Shown here piece after piece: positions 42,311-51,408 of a stretch of 64,000 bases of DNA (its first letter is position 1; each line of letters starts with the position of its first letter). The DNA lies in NCBI RefSeq assembly GCF_029531655.1, contig NZ_JANRMI010000001.1:620001-684000 (forward strand), in the 5' to 3' direction. Below the pieces are notes generated by a model, which saw only the letters and a list, made by a program, of their open reading frames with translations, searched no databases and had not been told where the DNA came from. The position numbers and the translations under genes are program-made. Source of the stretch: Bdellovibrio svalbardensis. GTDB taxonomy: Bacteria; Bdellovibrionota; Bdellovibrionia; Bdellovibrionales; Bdellovibrionaceae.

Positions 42311-43703
42311 GCCGACGCTCTTTCGAATCAGCACCAAGTTGACGTTTGCGTACTCCTTGGTGTTGATCCTCAGCTCGACGCTGATCTTCAGTTATCTGTA
42401 TTTTCAAATTACGCACGCTCTTCAAGATCAAGAGCGTGTGATTCTTCAAAGTAAACTCGAAGAATATAGCAACCGCATCGAGATTCGTGGTCTCAAAGAC
42501 TTCAGCGAATACTTTATGTACGTCCCGAACTATGATCGTGATGCGGCTTTGCTGATTGGTGTCTTTTCACCCAAGAATGAGACCATTTTCTTTCACGAAC
42601 CCTTTCCCAGCTTTAAAGTTGATATGGAGCTGCTCAAGACGGAGCTGAATCAGCACCGTGCTCGCAGTTTTGATTTTTCATTGCCCGAAATTTCCGGCAA
42701 TGAGGCGGTTCTGGTTTTGGGTCGTACTTTAAAGAACGGCACTCGCCTGGTTGTTGCCAAGAGCACCGAAGGTTTGGGTGTTCAGCTTAGAAATCTTCAG
42801 AAAATCTTCTGGTGGTCCTTGGTTCCGGTCGCACTGATTGGTTTCCTTGGGGGCCTCTTCCTTTCGAACTCCACTTTGAGTCCCGTGCGGGAAGTTATCA
42901 ACTCGATGAAAAAGATCGAGGCGGGGGCATTTTCCACCCGTGTTCCTCTGGGTGATAACGAAGATGAGCTGGAAGAGCTCAAAGTTCTGTTCAATAAGAT
43001 GCTCGATAAGATTGAGAATCTTGTAAATGGTTTGCGCGATGCCTTTGACCATTTGGCTCATGATATTCGAACTCCCGTTACGCGTCTTCGTGGTCGGGCC
43101 GAAATTGCCCTGACTAGCGAGGGCGATGTGGAGTCTTACCGAGAAGCTCTGCAGAGTTGCTTCGAAAATTCAGATAAGATTTTGAATTTCTTGCAAGTTC
43201 TGACGGATATCACCGAAGCGGAAAATCGCAGTCGTAAATTGAGACTTGAAAAGAAATTCATCAGCGAGCTCGTTCGCGAAATGATGAGTCTTTATGAAAT
43301 GGCTTTTGAGGAAAAAGACATCAAGGTTGTGCAGAAACTGGATACCCACGATTGGGCCATGGTGGATGCGCGCTTGATCAGTCGTGTGATCGCCAATCTT
43401 TTGGATAATGCTCACAAGTACACACCAGCAGGTGGCACCGTCACCATCGAAACTGTGAATCAGACCGAAAATGTCATTCTAAGAGTGACAGACACCGGTC
43501 CTGGTATCGCCGCTGACGAACACGCTATGATCTGGCAAAAACTTTATCGCATCGACAAGTCCCGCTCTGAATATGGAATGGGCCTTGGCCTAACTTTCGT
43601 CAAAGCGGTTGTTGAAGCCCATGACGGAAAAGTCTCCGTCAGATCTCCAGTCCACGACGGTCACGGTACCGAATTCGAAGTCACTCTTCAGAAGATGGCC
43701 TAA
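42291..43703 (+). CDS. Sensor histidine kinase (EnvZ/CusS-like layout)
   Basis: Inner-membrane kinase of 470 aa. Two membrane helices (about residues 18-38 and 162-183) enclose a periplasmic sensor of about 125 residues without recognised motif. Then come HAMP (REVINSMKKIEAGAFSTRVPLGDNEDELEEL), the HisKA box FDHLAHDIRTPVTRLRGRAE with the phospho-His, and the ATPase domain with N box (VIANLLDNAHKYTPAGG), D box (VTDTGPGIA) and G box (GMGLGLTFVKAVVEAHDG). It phosphorylates the adjacent OmpR-type regulator. The layout resembles metal or envelope-stress sensors, but the ligand is not evident. Confidence 0.95.
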   Translation: MFLSRLKPTLFRISTKLTFAYSLVLILSSTLIFSYLYFQITHALQDQERVILQSKLEEYSNRIEIRGLKDFSEYFMYVPNYDRDAALLIGVFSPKNETIFFHEPFPSFKVDMELLKTELNQHRARSFDFSLPEISGNEAVLVLGRTLKNGTRLVVAKSTEGLGVQLRNLQKIFWWSLVPVALIGFLGGLFLSNSTLSPVREVINSMKKIEAGAFSTRVPLGDNEDELEELKVLFNKMLDKIENLVNGLRDAFDHLAHDIRTPVTRLRGRAEIALTSEGDVESYREALQSCFENSDKILNFLQVLTDITEAENRSRKLRLEKKFISELVREMMSLYEMAFEEKDIKVVQKLDTHDWAMVDARLISRVIANLLDNAHKYTPAGGTVTIETVNQTENVILRVTDTGPGIAADEHAMIWQKLYRIDKSRSEYGMGLGLTFVKAVVEAHDGKVSVRSPVHDGHGTEFEVTLQKMA

Positions 43704-43729
43704 TCAAGGATGTTTGCTAAATGCGGGGA

Positions 43730-43869
43730 TTTGCTGAAAAGGTAAATCTTTGCTGTTGCTTCGGTCGGCACGGCATCCTGCCTCGTCAGCGCCGGCTTTG
43801 CCGGTTCGGGCCGTCCGGGCCCCGCTGAAGGCCTCTCTACGAACATCAAAGATTTCCCTTTTCAGCAAA
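43730..43869. repeat. Long inverted-repeat element between convergent genes
   Basis: The 23-nt outer arms 43730-43752 and 43847-43869 pair at 22 of 23 positions (left arm begins TTTGCTGAAAAGG). The 94-nt interior is GC-rich with a small GCCGGC/GCCGG hairpin. It lies between the convergent histidine kinase and livF genes. It shares only the TGAAAAGG edge with the elements at 10369 and 34977 and is probably a separate family. Could act as terminator for both sides. Confidence 0.7.
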
Positions 43870-43907
43870 TTTTGCTTTTAACAAAATTATTGAATTGGAA
43901 TTTCTTT

Positions 43908-44621
43908 TTAGATTCCTAGGTAGCTTTTGCGGACTTCGTCGTTGTTGAGGAGGTTTGCGGCTGAGTCTTGCATGACTATTTTTCCCGTTTCGAGCACGTA
44001 GGCTCTGTGGGAAATTTTTAGGGCCATGCGAGCGTTTTGCTCTACCAATAAGATAGTCATGCCTTCTTGGTTTAGTTTTTTTACGATTTCAAAGATTTGG
44101 GCGACGATCAGTGGGGCAAGTCCCAGGGACGGTTCGTCCAGCAACAGGATCTTTGGTTTGGACATGAGGGCTCTGCTGATGGCGAGCATTTGTTGTTCGC
44201 CGCCAGACATGGTGCCGGCCATTTGCCAAAGGCGTTCCTTCAATCGAGGGAAGAGTTCGAGGCACATTTCGTAGTCTTTTTTGATGCCGGCTTTGTCTTT
44301 TCTGGAGTAGGCGCCCATTTCCAGATTTTCTTGGACGCTCATTTGTGCGAAAACGCCGCGGCCCTCTGGAGATTGGGCAATTCCAAGTTCAACACGTTTG
44401 AAAATAGGAACTTTTGATAGATCCTGATCTTGGAAGTAGAGTTTGCCGCTGCTGGGAACAAGGCCCGAGATGGCGCGCAAGGTGGTTGTTTTACCGGCGC
44501 CGTTGGCACCGATCAGGCTGACGACTTCGCCTTCATTCACCTGGAATGAAATGCCTTTGATGGCGTGAATTGAACCGTAATGGACATTTAGGTTGTCGGC
44601 GTTGATGATCGGGGACTTCAT
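43908..44621 (-). CDS. livF: Branched-chain amino acid ABC transporter ATPase LivF
   Basis: Cytosolic ATPase of 237 aa. Walker A GANGAGKTT, signature MSGGEQQMLAISRALM, Walker B ILLLDEPSLGLAPL and the His switch LVEQNARMAL are typical of LivF. It energises uptake of Leu/Ile/Val or related amino acids. Its ATG overlaps the livG stop by four bases. Last gene of livK-livH-livM-livG-livF. Confidence 0.93.
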   Translation of the reverse strand: MKSPIINADNLNVHYGSIHAIKGISFQVNEGEVVSLIGANGAGKTTTLRAISGLVPSSGKLYFQDQDLSKVPIFKRVELGIAQSPEGRGVFAQMSVQENLEMGAYSRKDKAGIKKDYEMCLELFPRLKERLWQMAGTMSGGEQQMLAISRALMSKPKILLLDEPSLGLAPLIVAQIFEIVKKLNQEGMTILLVEQNARMALKISHRAYVLETGKIVMQDSAANLLNNDEVRKSYLGI

Positions 44622-45394
44622 TCTGACTCCTCAACACCCAGGTAGGCTTCGATCACCTTTTGCGAGTTTTGCACCACAGCGGGGTTGCCTTCTTCGATTT
44701 TAGTTCCATGATCCAGAACCACAATATTTTCACAAATTCCCATGACGAGTTTCATATCATGCTCGATCAAAAGAACGGTGAGTTTGAACTGCTCGCGAAT
44801 CTTGGCGATGGTTTCCATCAAGTGATGGGTTTCCGAGTGGTTCATGCCTGCCGCCGGTTCATCCAGAAGTAAAATCTTAGGTTCCGTGGCTAATGCTCGC
44901 ACAATTTCCAATTTACGCTGTTGTCCATAAGGCAGCGAAGATGCAGGCTCGTGGGCTTTGGCTTCCAGAGCGAAAATTTGCAGAAGCTCCATCGCTTTGT
45001 TGTGGAGATGCTTTTCTGTGTCCTGGAAGTTCTTGGTTTTTAAAAGCGAATCAAAAAGTCCGTAATGAACATGTTGATGAGTCGCCACCAAGACGTTGTC
45101 CAAAACTGAAAGATTTTTAAACAGGCGAATATTTTGGAAGGTTCTAGCGACGCCACGATGGGAAATTTGAAAAGGCTTGAGGCCTTTCAATGATTGTCCC
45201 TCTAAAACGACTTCGCCTTGAGTTGGCTGATAGACCCCGGTCAACATGTTGAACACTGTGGTTTTGCCGGCGCCATTAGGTCCGATCAATCCAGCAAGCT
45301 GACCTTTCATGATTTTAAATTCCAATGAGTCGACGGCTTTTAAACCGCCAAACTGCATGGTGATCTTACGAGCCTCAAGCAGAACGTCGGACAT
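44618..45394 (-). CDS. livG: Branched-chain amino acid ABC transporter ATPase LivG
   Basis: Second ATPase of the Liv importer, 258 aa. Walker A GPNGAGKTT, the LivG-specific VARTFQNIRLFKNLSVLDNVLVATHQ segment, signature LPYGQQRKLEIVRAL, Walker B ILLLDEPAAGMN and His switch LIEHDMKLVMGI. Start 45394 is chosen because GGAG lies 6 nt upstream; it overlaps the livM end by 20 nt. Confidence 0.93.
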   Translation of the reverse strand: MSDVLLEARKITMQFGGLKAVDSLEFKIMKGQLAGLIGPNGAGKTTVFNMLTGVYQPTQGEVVLEGQSLKGLKPFQISHRGVARTFQNIRLFKNLSVLDNVLVATHQHVHYGLFDSLLKTKNFQDTEKHLHNKAMELLQIFALEAKAHEPASSLPYGQQRKLEIVRALATEPKILLLDEPAAGMNHSETHHLMETIAKIREQFKLTVLLIEHDMKLVMGICENIVVLDHGTKIEEGNPAVVQNSQKVIEAYLGVEESE

Positions 45395-46352
45395 ATTTTC
45401 TCCAAACATCTGTGATCTCTAATTCGCCAAAGATTCCTTTGGGTCTCCAGATCATAACCAAGATTAATGACAAAGAATAAATCACCATGCGCAAGTCGAA
45501 GCCGGTCAGTTCCTGCACGGGGCGAAGTGCTTCCGGTAGAACCGTGATAAAGATAGCAGCCACTATCGACCCAGTCATAGAGCCCATTCCGCCAAGCACA
45601 ACCATGATCACCGCATTGACGCTGGTTAAGAAAGTGAAAGAGGAAGGGTTGATGAAGTTCGTAAAGTGTGCGAACAAGGCGCCAGCGACTCCGGCAAAGA
45701 AGCTTGATAGAACAAAGGCGCGGACTTTCATATTTGTGGTGTTGATTCCAACGGATTCAGCCGCAATTTCATCTTCACGAACACTTAGGAATCCACGGCC
45801 GTAACTTGAGTGCATTACACGCCAAATTGTAAAGAAGCAGATCACAAGCCATACCGAAGCAAAGCCGAAAGAGCTGAAGAAGGAGCCAAGGCTAGGGATG
45901 TTGGCATAACCACGAGGTCCACCCAAGAAATCCATGTTCAAAAGTGCCACTCTGATGATTTCACCGAAGCCCAGGGTGACGATGGCAAGATAGTCTCCTT
46001 TGAGTCGCAAAGAGGGCAATCCGACAATGAATCCTGCGGCGGCCGCAACCAGTCCGCTGCCAATCGCGAAAATAAAAGAACTCACTAAAGTTAGATTTGG
46101 GGGGAGGAAGTTCCACTTTGTCGAAGCATAGGCAGAAAAGTAAGCCCCAATGGCCATGAATCCCGCATGGCCCAAAGAGAATTGTCCGGTGTAGCCGTTG
46201 ACCATGTTCAAACTCATCGACATCAGGCAATTGACCGTAATGAATAGGATGATGAGCTGGATATAGGCATCAAAACCCATCTCAAATCCGAAGCCCACCA
46301 GTGCCAGTCCAATAAGAGCTAAAATGGGATTTTTAAATGATTTAATCATCAC
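45375..46352 (-). CDS. livM: Branched-chain amino acid ABC transporter permease LivM
   Basis: Inner-membrane permease of 325 aa with about eight to ten hydrophobic helices. LivM blocks are NGYTGQFSLGHAGFMAIGAY, LRLKGDYLAIVTLGFGEIIRV and MVVLGGMGSMTGSIVAA. The ATG overlaps the livH stop by four bases. Confidence 0.93.
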   Translation of the reverse strand: MMIKSFKNPILALIGLALVGFGFEMGFDAYIQLIILFITVNCLMSMSLNMVNGYTGQFSLGHAGFMAIGAYFSAYASTKWNFLPPNLTLVSSFIFAIGSGLVAAAAGFIVGLPSLRLKGDYLAIVTLGFGEIIRVALLNMDFLGGPRGYANIPSLGSFFSSFGFASVWLVICFFTIWRVMHSSYGRGFLSVREDEIAAESVGINTTNMKVRAFVLSSFFAGVAGALFAHFTNFINPSSFTFLTSVNAVIMVVLGGMGSMTGSIVAAIFITVLPEALRPVQELTGFDLRMVIYSLSLILVMIWRPKGIFGELEITDVWRKYVRRSA

Positions 46353-47251
46353 ACTTTCTCCACAGAATATTTGCCCAGGATGCCAGCTGGCTTGAAGATC
46401 AAGATCACAATCAAAATGCCAAATGCCAAAGCATCGCGATAGGTACTTGAAAGATAAGCGACAACCATTTCTTCAGAAAGACCCATTATTAAAGCGCCAA
46501 TCACCGCGCCGCCAACGCTGCCAATGCCGCCGAGAACCGCAGCGACGAAAGCCTTCAGGCCGATCATCATCCCCATTAAAGGATCAATTTTAGGATATTT
46601 CATCCCAACCAGAACGCTGCCCACACCCGCCAGGGCAGAGCCCACCACGAAAGTGAAGGCGATTACGCGATCAGGGTTCACACCCATCAGGCTGGCAACT
46701 CCAGGGTTGCTGCTGACTGCGCGCATAGCTTTGCCGATTTTAGTTTTATAAATCAGGAACTGCAGACCGAGCATTGCAAGAATGCTGACAATCAAAACTG
46801 TGACGTCGAATGACTTCAATTCGATGCCACCAGCGGAAAAGATCACAAAATCTTTCATGACTTCAGGGAAGACTTTGGGATCGGCTCCGAAGACCACTTG
46901 ACCGCCATATTCCAAAAGCAAACTCACGCCAATAGCGGTGATAAGAATATTTAACTTAGGAGAATTGCGAAGAGGGCGGTAGGCGAGTCGTTCAATTAAA
47001 AGGCCTAAGATGCTACAGAAAACCATGGAAACACAAAGAAGCAGAATCAAGGTGCCGATGCCAGGTTGGGCATCAATTCCCATCCAGCGTGCGACATAGT
47101 AGGCGGCAAAGGCACCGACCATGTAAACATCTGAATGGGCAAAGTTGATCATCTTCAGAATTCCGTACACCATCGTGTAGCCCAGGGCGATCAAAGCGTA
47201 GATAGATCCAAGGCTTATTCCGTTGATTAGATGCTGTACGAAATCCTGCAT
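46349..47251 (-). CDS. livH: Branched-chain amino acid ABC transporter permease LivH
   Basis: Inner-membrane permease of 300 aa. Family blocks include NGISLGSIYALIALGYTMVYGI, INFAHSDVYMVGAF and AAVLGGIGSVGGAVIGALIMG. Start 47251 with AGGGG just upstream is preferred to an upstream in-frame ATG (47302), which would overlap the livK end. Partner of LivM in the membrane. Confidence 0.93.
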   Translation of the reverse strand: MQDFVQHLINGISLGSIYALIALGYTMVYGILKMINFAHSDVYMVGAFAAYYVARWMGIDAQPGIGTLILLLCVSMVFCSILGLLIERLAYRPLRNSPKLNILITAIGVSLLLEYGGQVVFGADPKVFPEVMKDFVIFSAGGIELKSFDVTVLIVSILAMLGLQFLIYKTKIGKAMRAVSSNPGVASLMGVNPDRVIAFTFVVGSALAGVGSVLVGMKYPKIDPLMGMMIGLKAFVAAVLGGIGSVGGAVIGALIMGLSEEMVVAYLSSTYRDALAFGILIVILIFKPAGILGKYSVEKV

Positions 47252-47258
47252 ATTCCCC

Positions 47259-48380
47259 TTACGGTGTGATCGTCGTGATGAACTTACGGTTTTTTCCATC
47301 AACCTGAATTACGACCGCACTTTTCACAGCGTCGCGGTTTTCATTCAAAGTGATTTTACCAGTTACGCCGGCAAAATCTTTTGTCTTAGCTAGTTCATCA
47401 CGGATTGCCTGGCCTGACAAGTCGGGAGCTCGCTCAATAGCCGCTGCCAGGATTTTTGCAGCATCGTAACCCAAGGCTGCCAACGCATCCGGAGTCTCGT
47501 TGTATTTCGCTTTGAATTTTTTGATAAACTCGGTCACTGCAGGGTCCGTGGATTCAGTGGTGTAGTGATTTGAATAGTAGTTGCCGTTGATGGCTTCTTT
47601 GCCGATTTCAGAAAGCTTATCGCTATCCCAACCATCGCCACCCAAAAGCGGAGCTTTGATACCCAACTGACGGGCTTGTTGTGCGATGAGACCCACTTCT
47701 GTGTAGTAACCTGGAACGTAAATAGCATCTGGGTTCTTAGAGCGAATTTGTGTCAATTGTGCTTTGAAATCGATATCGCCAGCTTGATAACTCAAGTCTG
47801 TGACGATCTCACCACCGCGTTTTTTGAATTCTTGAACAAAGACATCCGCCAAACCTACGCTGTAATCATTTTTTACGTCGCGTAGAACAGCCGCTTTCTT
47901 AACTTTAAGATTCTCGCTGGCAAACTTCGCCATCACCAAGCCCTGGAAAGGATCGATAAAGCAAACACGGAAGACATAATCGCCGACTTTGGTAACATCT
48001 GGATTAGTCGACGCTGGAGAGACAAATGGCACTTTGTGTGATTGCGCAATGGGTGCAGAGGCTTTAGATCTACCGCTGGCAACACCACCAATGATGGCCA
48101 CCACTTTGTTGGAGGTGATCAAGCGAGTAACTGCAGAAGCAGCTTCCTCATTTTTGCCTTGGTCATCCATCATCTTAAGATCAACTTTTTTTCCTTTGAT
48201 TCCGCCGGCCGCATTGATTTCATCGAAAGCAAGGCGAACACCTTTATTGGAGCTCAAGCCAAACGTGGCATCGCTTCCAGACATAGAGTCGTACTCACCG
48301 ATGGTGATGACATTGTCTTTTTTTGTACAGCCAGCAAGAAGCGGCAAAACCAATACTAGAGAAAGTAGAAGACGTTTCAT
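47259..48380 (-). CDS. livK: Branched-chain amino acid-binding lipoprotein (LivJ/LivK-like)
   Basis: Substrate-binding protein of 373 aa, first gene of the Liv operon. Lipoprotein signal peptide MKRLLLSLVLVLPLLAGC. The type I periplasmic-binding fold is recognised by ITIGEYDSMSGSDATFGLSSNKGVRLAFDEINAAGG, AIIGGVASGRSKASAPIAQSHKVPFVSPASTNPDV and YNETPDALAALGYDAAKIL. Being a lipoprotein it is tethered rather than free in the periplasm. The preference (Leu/Ile/Val, other amino acids) is not readable from sequence. Confidence 0.9.
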   Translation of the reverse strand: MKRLLLSLVLVLPLLAGCTKKDNVITIGEYDSMSGSDATFGLSSNKGVRLAFDEINAAGGIKGKKVDLKMMDDQGKNEEAASAVTRLITSNKVVAIIGGVASGRSKASAPIAQSHKVPFVSPASTNPDVTKVGDYVFRVCFIDPFQGLVMAKFASENLKVKKAAVLRDVKNDYSVGLADVFVQEFKKRGGEIVTDLSYQAGDIDFKAQLTQIRSKNPDAIYVPGYYTEVGLIAQQARQLGIKAPLLGGDGWDSDKLSEIGKEAINGNYYSNHYTTESTDPAVTEFIKKFKAKYNETPDALAALGYDAAKILAAAIERAPDLSGQAIRDELAKTKDFAGVTGKITLNENRDAVKSAVVIQVDGKNRKFITTITP

Positions 48381-48504
48381 GAGACCTCTTTGTTTAGATT
48401 CAGAAATCCTTGAAGATTGCTGAAGGCAAATATCTGTTAAAATTCAAGTATATATAGGAATTCAGCTGAAGGAACAGGTCAAGCCAAAAACAGCTTAATC
48501 GGTG

Positions 48505-48532
48505 GGCGGAGCCAGAGTTGTTCTGCTCCGCC
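48505..48532. terminator. Hairpin downstream of pfkA
   Basis: 8-bp arms GGCGGAGC/GCTCCGCC with a 12-nt loop, 35 nt past the pfkA stop on the minus strand. A T-run (GTTTTTGG) lies 19 nt further on rather than adjacent, so it is a weak terminator candidate. Confidence 0.4.
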
Positions 48533-48566
48533 AACCTGTTCATAGATTTCAAGAGGCGAAATTGTG

Positions 48567-49556
48567 TTAAGTGGCCAAAAGATTTGCTAATGAGATCAAA
48601 TCGATTTGCGTCTTTTTTTCTGTCTTCGTGACAAGGTCTAGTGGAACGGTGACGAGTCTTTCGCCTTCAGTGCCAATCATAATATCGCACTGACCTTTCA
48701 ATAAAGAATCTACTGCTGCGGCTCCCATGCGGCTTGCAAGAATACGATCTGCCGCTGTTGGTGAGCCACCACGCTGTTGATGCCCTAGGATGCTGACTTT
48801 TGCGTCCATTCCTGACTTTTTGCGGATGGAGTCTGCCAAGTCATAAGCGCGACCTGGTTTTTGTCCCTCGGCAGTGATCAAGATACTGCTGGTTTTTCCG
48901 CGTGCGATACCTTCTTTAATGTGGTCGATGGCTTTCTCAACAGTCGTCAGTCCATCGGGCGTGAAGATTTCCTCCGCGCCTCCAGCCAGACCCACATGGG
49001 AAGCGATAAATCCCGAGTTGCGACCCATCACTTCAACGATGAAAAGACGATCATGTGAAGCGGCAGTGTCGCGAATTCTATCGATGGCCTCAAGAGCTGT
49101 GTTCACTGCGGTATCGAAGCCAATCGTTTTGTCGCTGCCGTAAATATCGTTGTCGATCGTGCCAGGAACACCGACCACTGGAATTTGGTGTTCTTCCCAT
49201 AAGGCATGTGCGCCACGGAAAGAGCCATCACCACCGATGCAAACCAAAGCATCAATTCCCGCGGCCTTCAAATTTGCAGCAGCTTTGGCGCGGCCTTCAG
49301 GTTTCATAAACTCTGTCGAGCGGGCTGTTTTCAGGATGGTGCCACCACGTTGAATGACGTTTGCCATGTCACGCAATTGCAAAGGTTGAATGATATTATC
49401 GACCATGCCGATGTAACCACTATGAATACCGAAGACTTCAAGCTTTTGTGCAATCCCGACGCGAACAACAGCGCGAATAGCCGCATTCATTCCGGGGGCA
49501 TCGCCACCACTTGTATAAACACCGATCTTACTGATTTTTTTTGAAAAAGTTGCCAT
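48567..49556 (-). CDS. pfkA: ATP-dependent 6-phosphofructokinase
   Basis: Glycolytic enzyme of 329 aa making fructose-1,6-bisphosphate. Conserved blocks: YTSGGDAPGMNAAIRAVVR, CIGGDGSFRGA (the Gly after GGD marks ATP rather than PPi use), VPGTIDNDIYGSDKTIGFDTA, VEVMGRNSGFIA and LGHQQRGGSPTAADRILASRMG. Normal bacterial PfkA length. It is expressed alone: the HU terminator lies just upstream. Confidence 0.96.
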   Translation of the reverse strand: MATFSKKISKIGVYTSGGDAPGMNAAIRAVVRVGIAQKLEVFGIHSGYIGMVDNIIQPLQLRDMANVIQRGGTILKTARSTEFMKPEGRAKAAANLKAAGIDALVCIGGDGSFRGAHALWEEHQIPVVGVPGTIDNDIYGSDKTIGFDTAVNTALEAIDRIRDTAASHDRLFIVEVMGRNSGFIASHVGLAGGAEEIFTPDGLTTVEKAIDHIKEGIARGKTSSILITAEGQKPGRAYDLADSIRKKSGMDAKVSILGHQQRGGSPTAADRILASRMGAAAVDSLLKGQCDIMIGTEGERLVTVPLDLVTKTEKKTQIDLISLANLLAT

Positions 49557-49587
49557 TTAAAAAGCGTACTGCTTTGGCTGAGTGAAG

Positions 49588-49622
49588 GCAAAAAAAAAGG
49601 CGTTCTTTTCAGAACGCCTTCT
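49588..49622 (-). terminator. Terminator of the HU gene
   Basis: 10-bp perfect stem AAGGCGTTCT/AGAACGCCTT (49597-49620) with a 4-nt loop, followed on the minus strand by about ten T. It lies 50 nt downstream of the HU stop. Confidence 0.85.
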
Positions 49623-49672
49623 TGTGCGCACCAGCTTTGCCGGTGGCAGGAAAAATAATCTCTTAACGGAGA

Positions 49673-49945
49673 TTACTTAACCATTGATTTGAATTCTGCG
49701 CCAGCGCGGAATTTTGGAGCCCAAGCAGCTGGGATTTTGATCGCTTTACCAGTTTGTGGGTTGCGACCAGTGCGAGCTTTACGTTTAGCTTTAGTGAAAG
49801 TACCGAAGCCAACTAGTTTAACGTCGTCACCTTTTTTAACTGCTTTTTTGATGTTCTCAACAGCGCAGTCCAAGATGTTTTCTGCTTGTGCTTTAGAAAC
49901 TTTAGTTTCAGAAGCGATTTTTTCGATGAGTTGTGCTTTGTTCAT
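49673..49945 (-). CDS. HU-family DNA-binding protein
   Basis: Nucleoid protein of 90 aa, the standard HU length. MNKAQLIEKIASETKVSKAQAE at the start, VKLVGFGTFTKAKRKARTGRNPQTGKAIKIPA in the DNA-binding arm (with the RNPQTG turn) and a C-terminal AEFKSMVK. ATG 49945 follows a GGAG; an upstream in-frame start at 50038 adds a non-HU extension and is rejected. Codon use is strongly biased, as expected for an abundant protein. Confidence 0.95.
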   Translation of the reverse strand: MNKAQLIEKIASETKVSKAQAENILDCAVENIKKAVKKGDDVKLVGFGTFTKAKRKARTGRNPQTGKAIKIPAAWAPKFRAGAEFKSMVK

Positions 49946-50137
49946 GTGAACTCCTCTTTCAGACACATGTGTGTGTCTATCGTTGTAATTAAAATCGTGA
50001 TGATAACTCTTCGTCATCCAATGACAGTCAGATAACAAATCAAAAAGTGGTTTTCGTCAATAGCAAATTGCGAAAAAGGCTCGGAGTGCGGTTTTGGAAT
50101 CTATCGAGAATCCTTCACCGCAACCTCATTTTATATT

Positions 50138-50377
50138 CTAATGCTTGCTTTCATCATCGGCATCCTCGTCGGGGATGTCGTAAATATCTTCATCTGAAGT
50201 TAAAGAATCACTTGAAGAATTCTTCACGGGAATTTTATATCCGCCGGTGGCCCACTCGCCAAGATCAATAAGTCTGCATCTTTCAGAGCAGAAAGGACGA
50301 AATGGATTTTCAGGTGAGTACAAAGTCAAACGCCCGCATTGCGGGCATTTGACGTTAAGAACTTTTGGTTCAGTCAT
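50138..50377 (-). CDS. yacG: DNA gyrase inhibitor YacG-like zinc protein
   Basis: Protein of 79 aa with the YacG zinc site: CPQCG, then 15 residues later [22 protein letters not shown]. The four Cys bind zinc; in E. coli YacG binds gyrase and blocks its activity. The C-terminal third is very acidic ([19 protein letters not shown]), longer and more acidic than is usual. Stands alone between HU and a lipoprotein gene. Start 50377 matches the family N-terminus. Confidence 0.9.
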   Translation of the reverse strand: MTEPKVLNVKCPQCGRLTLYSPENPFRPFCSERCRLIDLGEWATGGYKIPVKNSSSDSLTSDEDIYDIPDEDADDESKH

Positions 50378-50463
50378 AATTTTGGATTCTTGCAAAGTCT
50401 TGCGGGGAGGGCAAGACGCAAAGCTTAAGCTCACAATTGTGTGCTTAAGCTCGGTCGAAAGTT

Positions 50464-51162
50464 TTAGTAGCTTTTAAAAGTTCCTGTAGCAAATGGTGTC
50501 GTCGCATTTTTGTAGAAAAGTTTGTATGTAAACTGTGAGTCATTCAAAGTTCCATTCGCTACTTGGATTTGGATCAACCCAAGTCCGCCAGCATTCCAGC
50601 TTGAACCGTTTGATCTGATTTCAAAGCCTTTGCTATTGTTAATTAAGCTAAAAGTTGTGTTTGAATAAAGTTGCAATGGATTCAAAGTAGCGCCGCCAGT
50701 GAAGAATCCCAAATTTCCGCTCCAGTAAGTTTGTGCAGGAACGGCTCTGAAATCAACAGTTGGCTTCAATGAAGAATCGATGCTGAATGAAACTTGTAGT
50801 GAACCTTGGACCCAAGAGTCACAACCAGCACCACCCCAGTTCCATGTTGAAAGGTCACAAACCTTCATCGCTTCTTTCAAGAAGACTTTGTATGCAGCAG
50901 CATCATAAATTTGAAGATTGCCTCTGAGGTCAGGGCGATACAAACCTTGTTCAAAGCTGAAATAGAAGCTGTAGTCGCCATAATTTTTAGCAGTCGGAGT
51001 TGGATTGACGATCGTGCCGTTTGAGTTCACGCAGTAAGTGCCATTCCAGCTAGAGCCTACCGGGCAGTTGGAAACGCCGCCGCTACCGCCGTCGTTTTTA
51101 CTACAGCCGACAAACCACACTACAGAAGTGATCGCTACTAAAGACATTAAGAGCTTTTTCAT
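50464..51162 (-). CDS. Lipoprotein of unknown function
   Basis: Protein of 232 aa with a lipoprotein signal peptide ([20 protein letters not shown]). A Gly/Ser-rich linker with [12 protein letters not shown] precedes a mature domain that is rich in aromatic residues and beta-strand-like ([29 protein letters not shown]). A Cys pair ([14 protein letters not shown]) suggests a disulfide. No known family recognised. Single-gene transcript; divergent from the metallopeptidase gene. Confidence 0.7.
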   Translation of the reverse strand: MKKLLMSLVAITSVVWFVGCSKNDGGSGGVSNCPVGSSWNGTYCVNSNGTIVNPTPTAKNYGDYSFYFSFEQGLYRPDLRGNLQIYDAAAYKVFLKEAMKVCDLSTWNWGGAGCDSWVQGSLQVSFSIDSSLKPTVDFRAVPAQTYWSGNLGFFTGGATLNPLQLYSNTTFSLINNSKGFEIRSNGSSWNAGGLGLIQIQVANGTLNDSQFTYKLFYKNATTPFATGTFKSY

Positions 51163-51290
51163 AAAGACCTCTCTAAAAGAATTAAAACTATTCAGAGATA
51201 TCTACTTCACGACTTGTGCCAAGAAATCTTGTTGCCCAAAGCCTTCTGATTTTAATTTGAGCATGTTGACCTGTCAGGCCCCTTTCAGGA

Positions 51291-51348
51291 AGAGACAATT
51301 TGCGTCTCTGTCCCAAAATTTTTCAGCTCAGAAGTCTCACATTGAGAC
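51291..51348. promoter_or_regulatory. Cluster of GAGAC/GTCTC inverted repeats
   Basis: Two adjacent inverted repeats, AGAGAC-N7-GTCTCT (51291-51309) and GTCTC-N5-GAGAC (51334-51348), with centres about four helical turns apart, in the 246-bp divergent gap before the metallopeptidase. TTGACC (51266) and TGTCAGGCC (51272) lie just upstream. Regular spacing suggests a regulator binding two sites. Confidence 0.4.
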
Positions 51349-51408
51349 AATCTCTGGCACCTTGTTAAAATCATTACAGCGTCTTCGGAAGGATCTAAGA
51401 GGGGCTCA

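Noticed and set aside
41636-43703. Response regulator and kinase as part of the flagellar operon
   Set aside because: A strong terminator at 41386-41418 and a separate promoter at 41586-41594 divide them from flgE.
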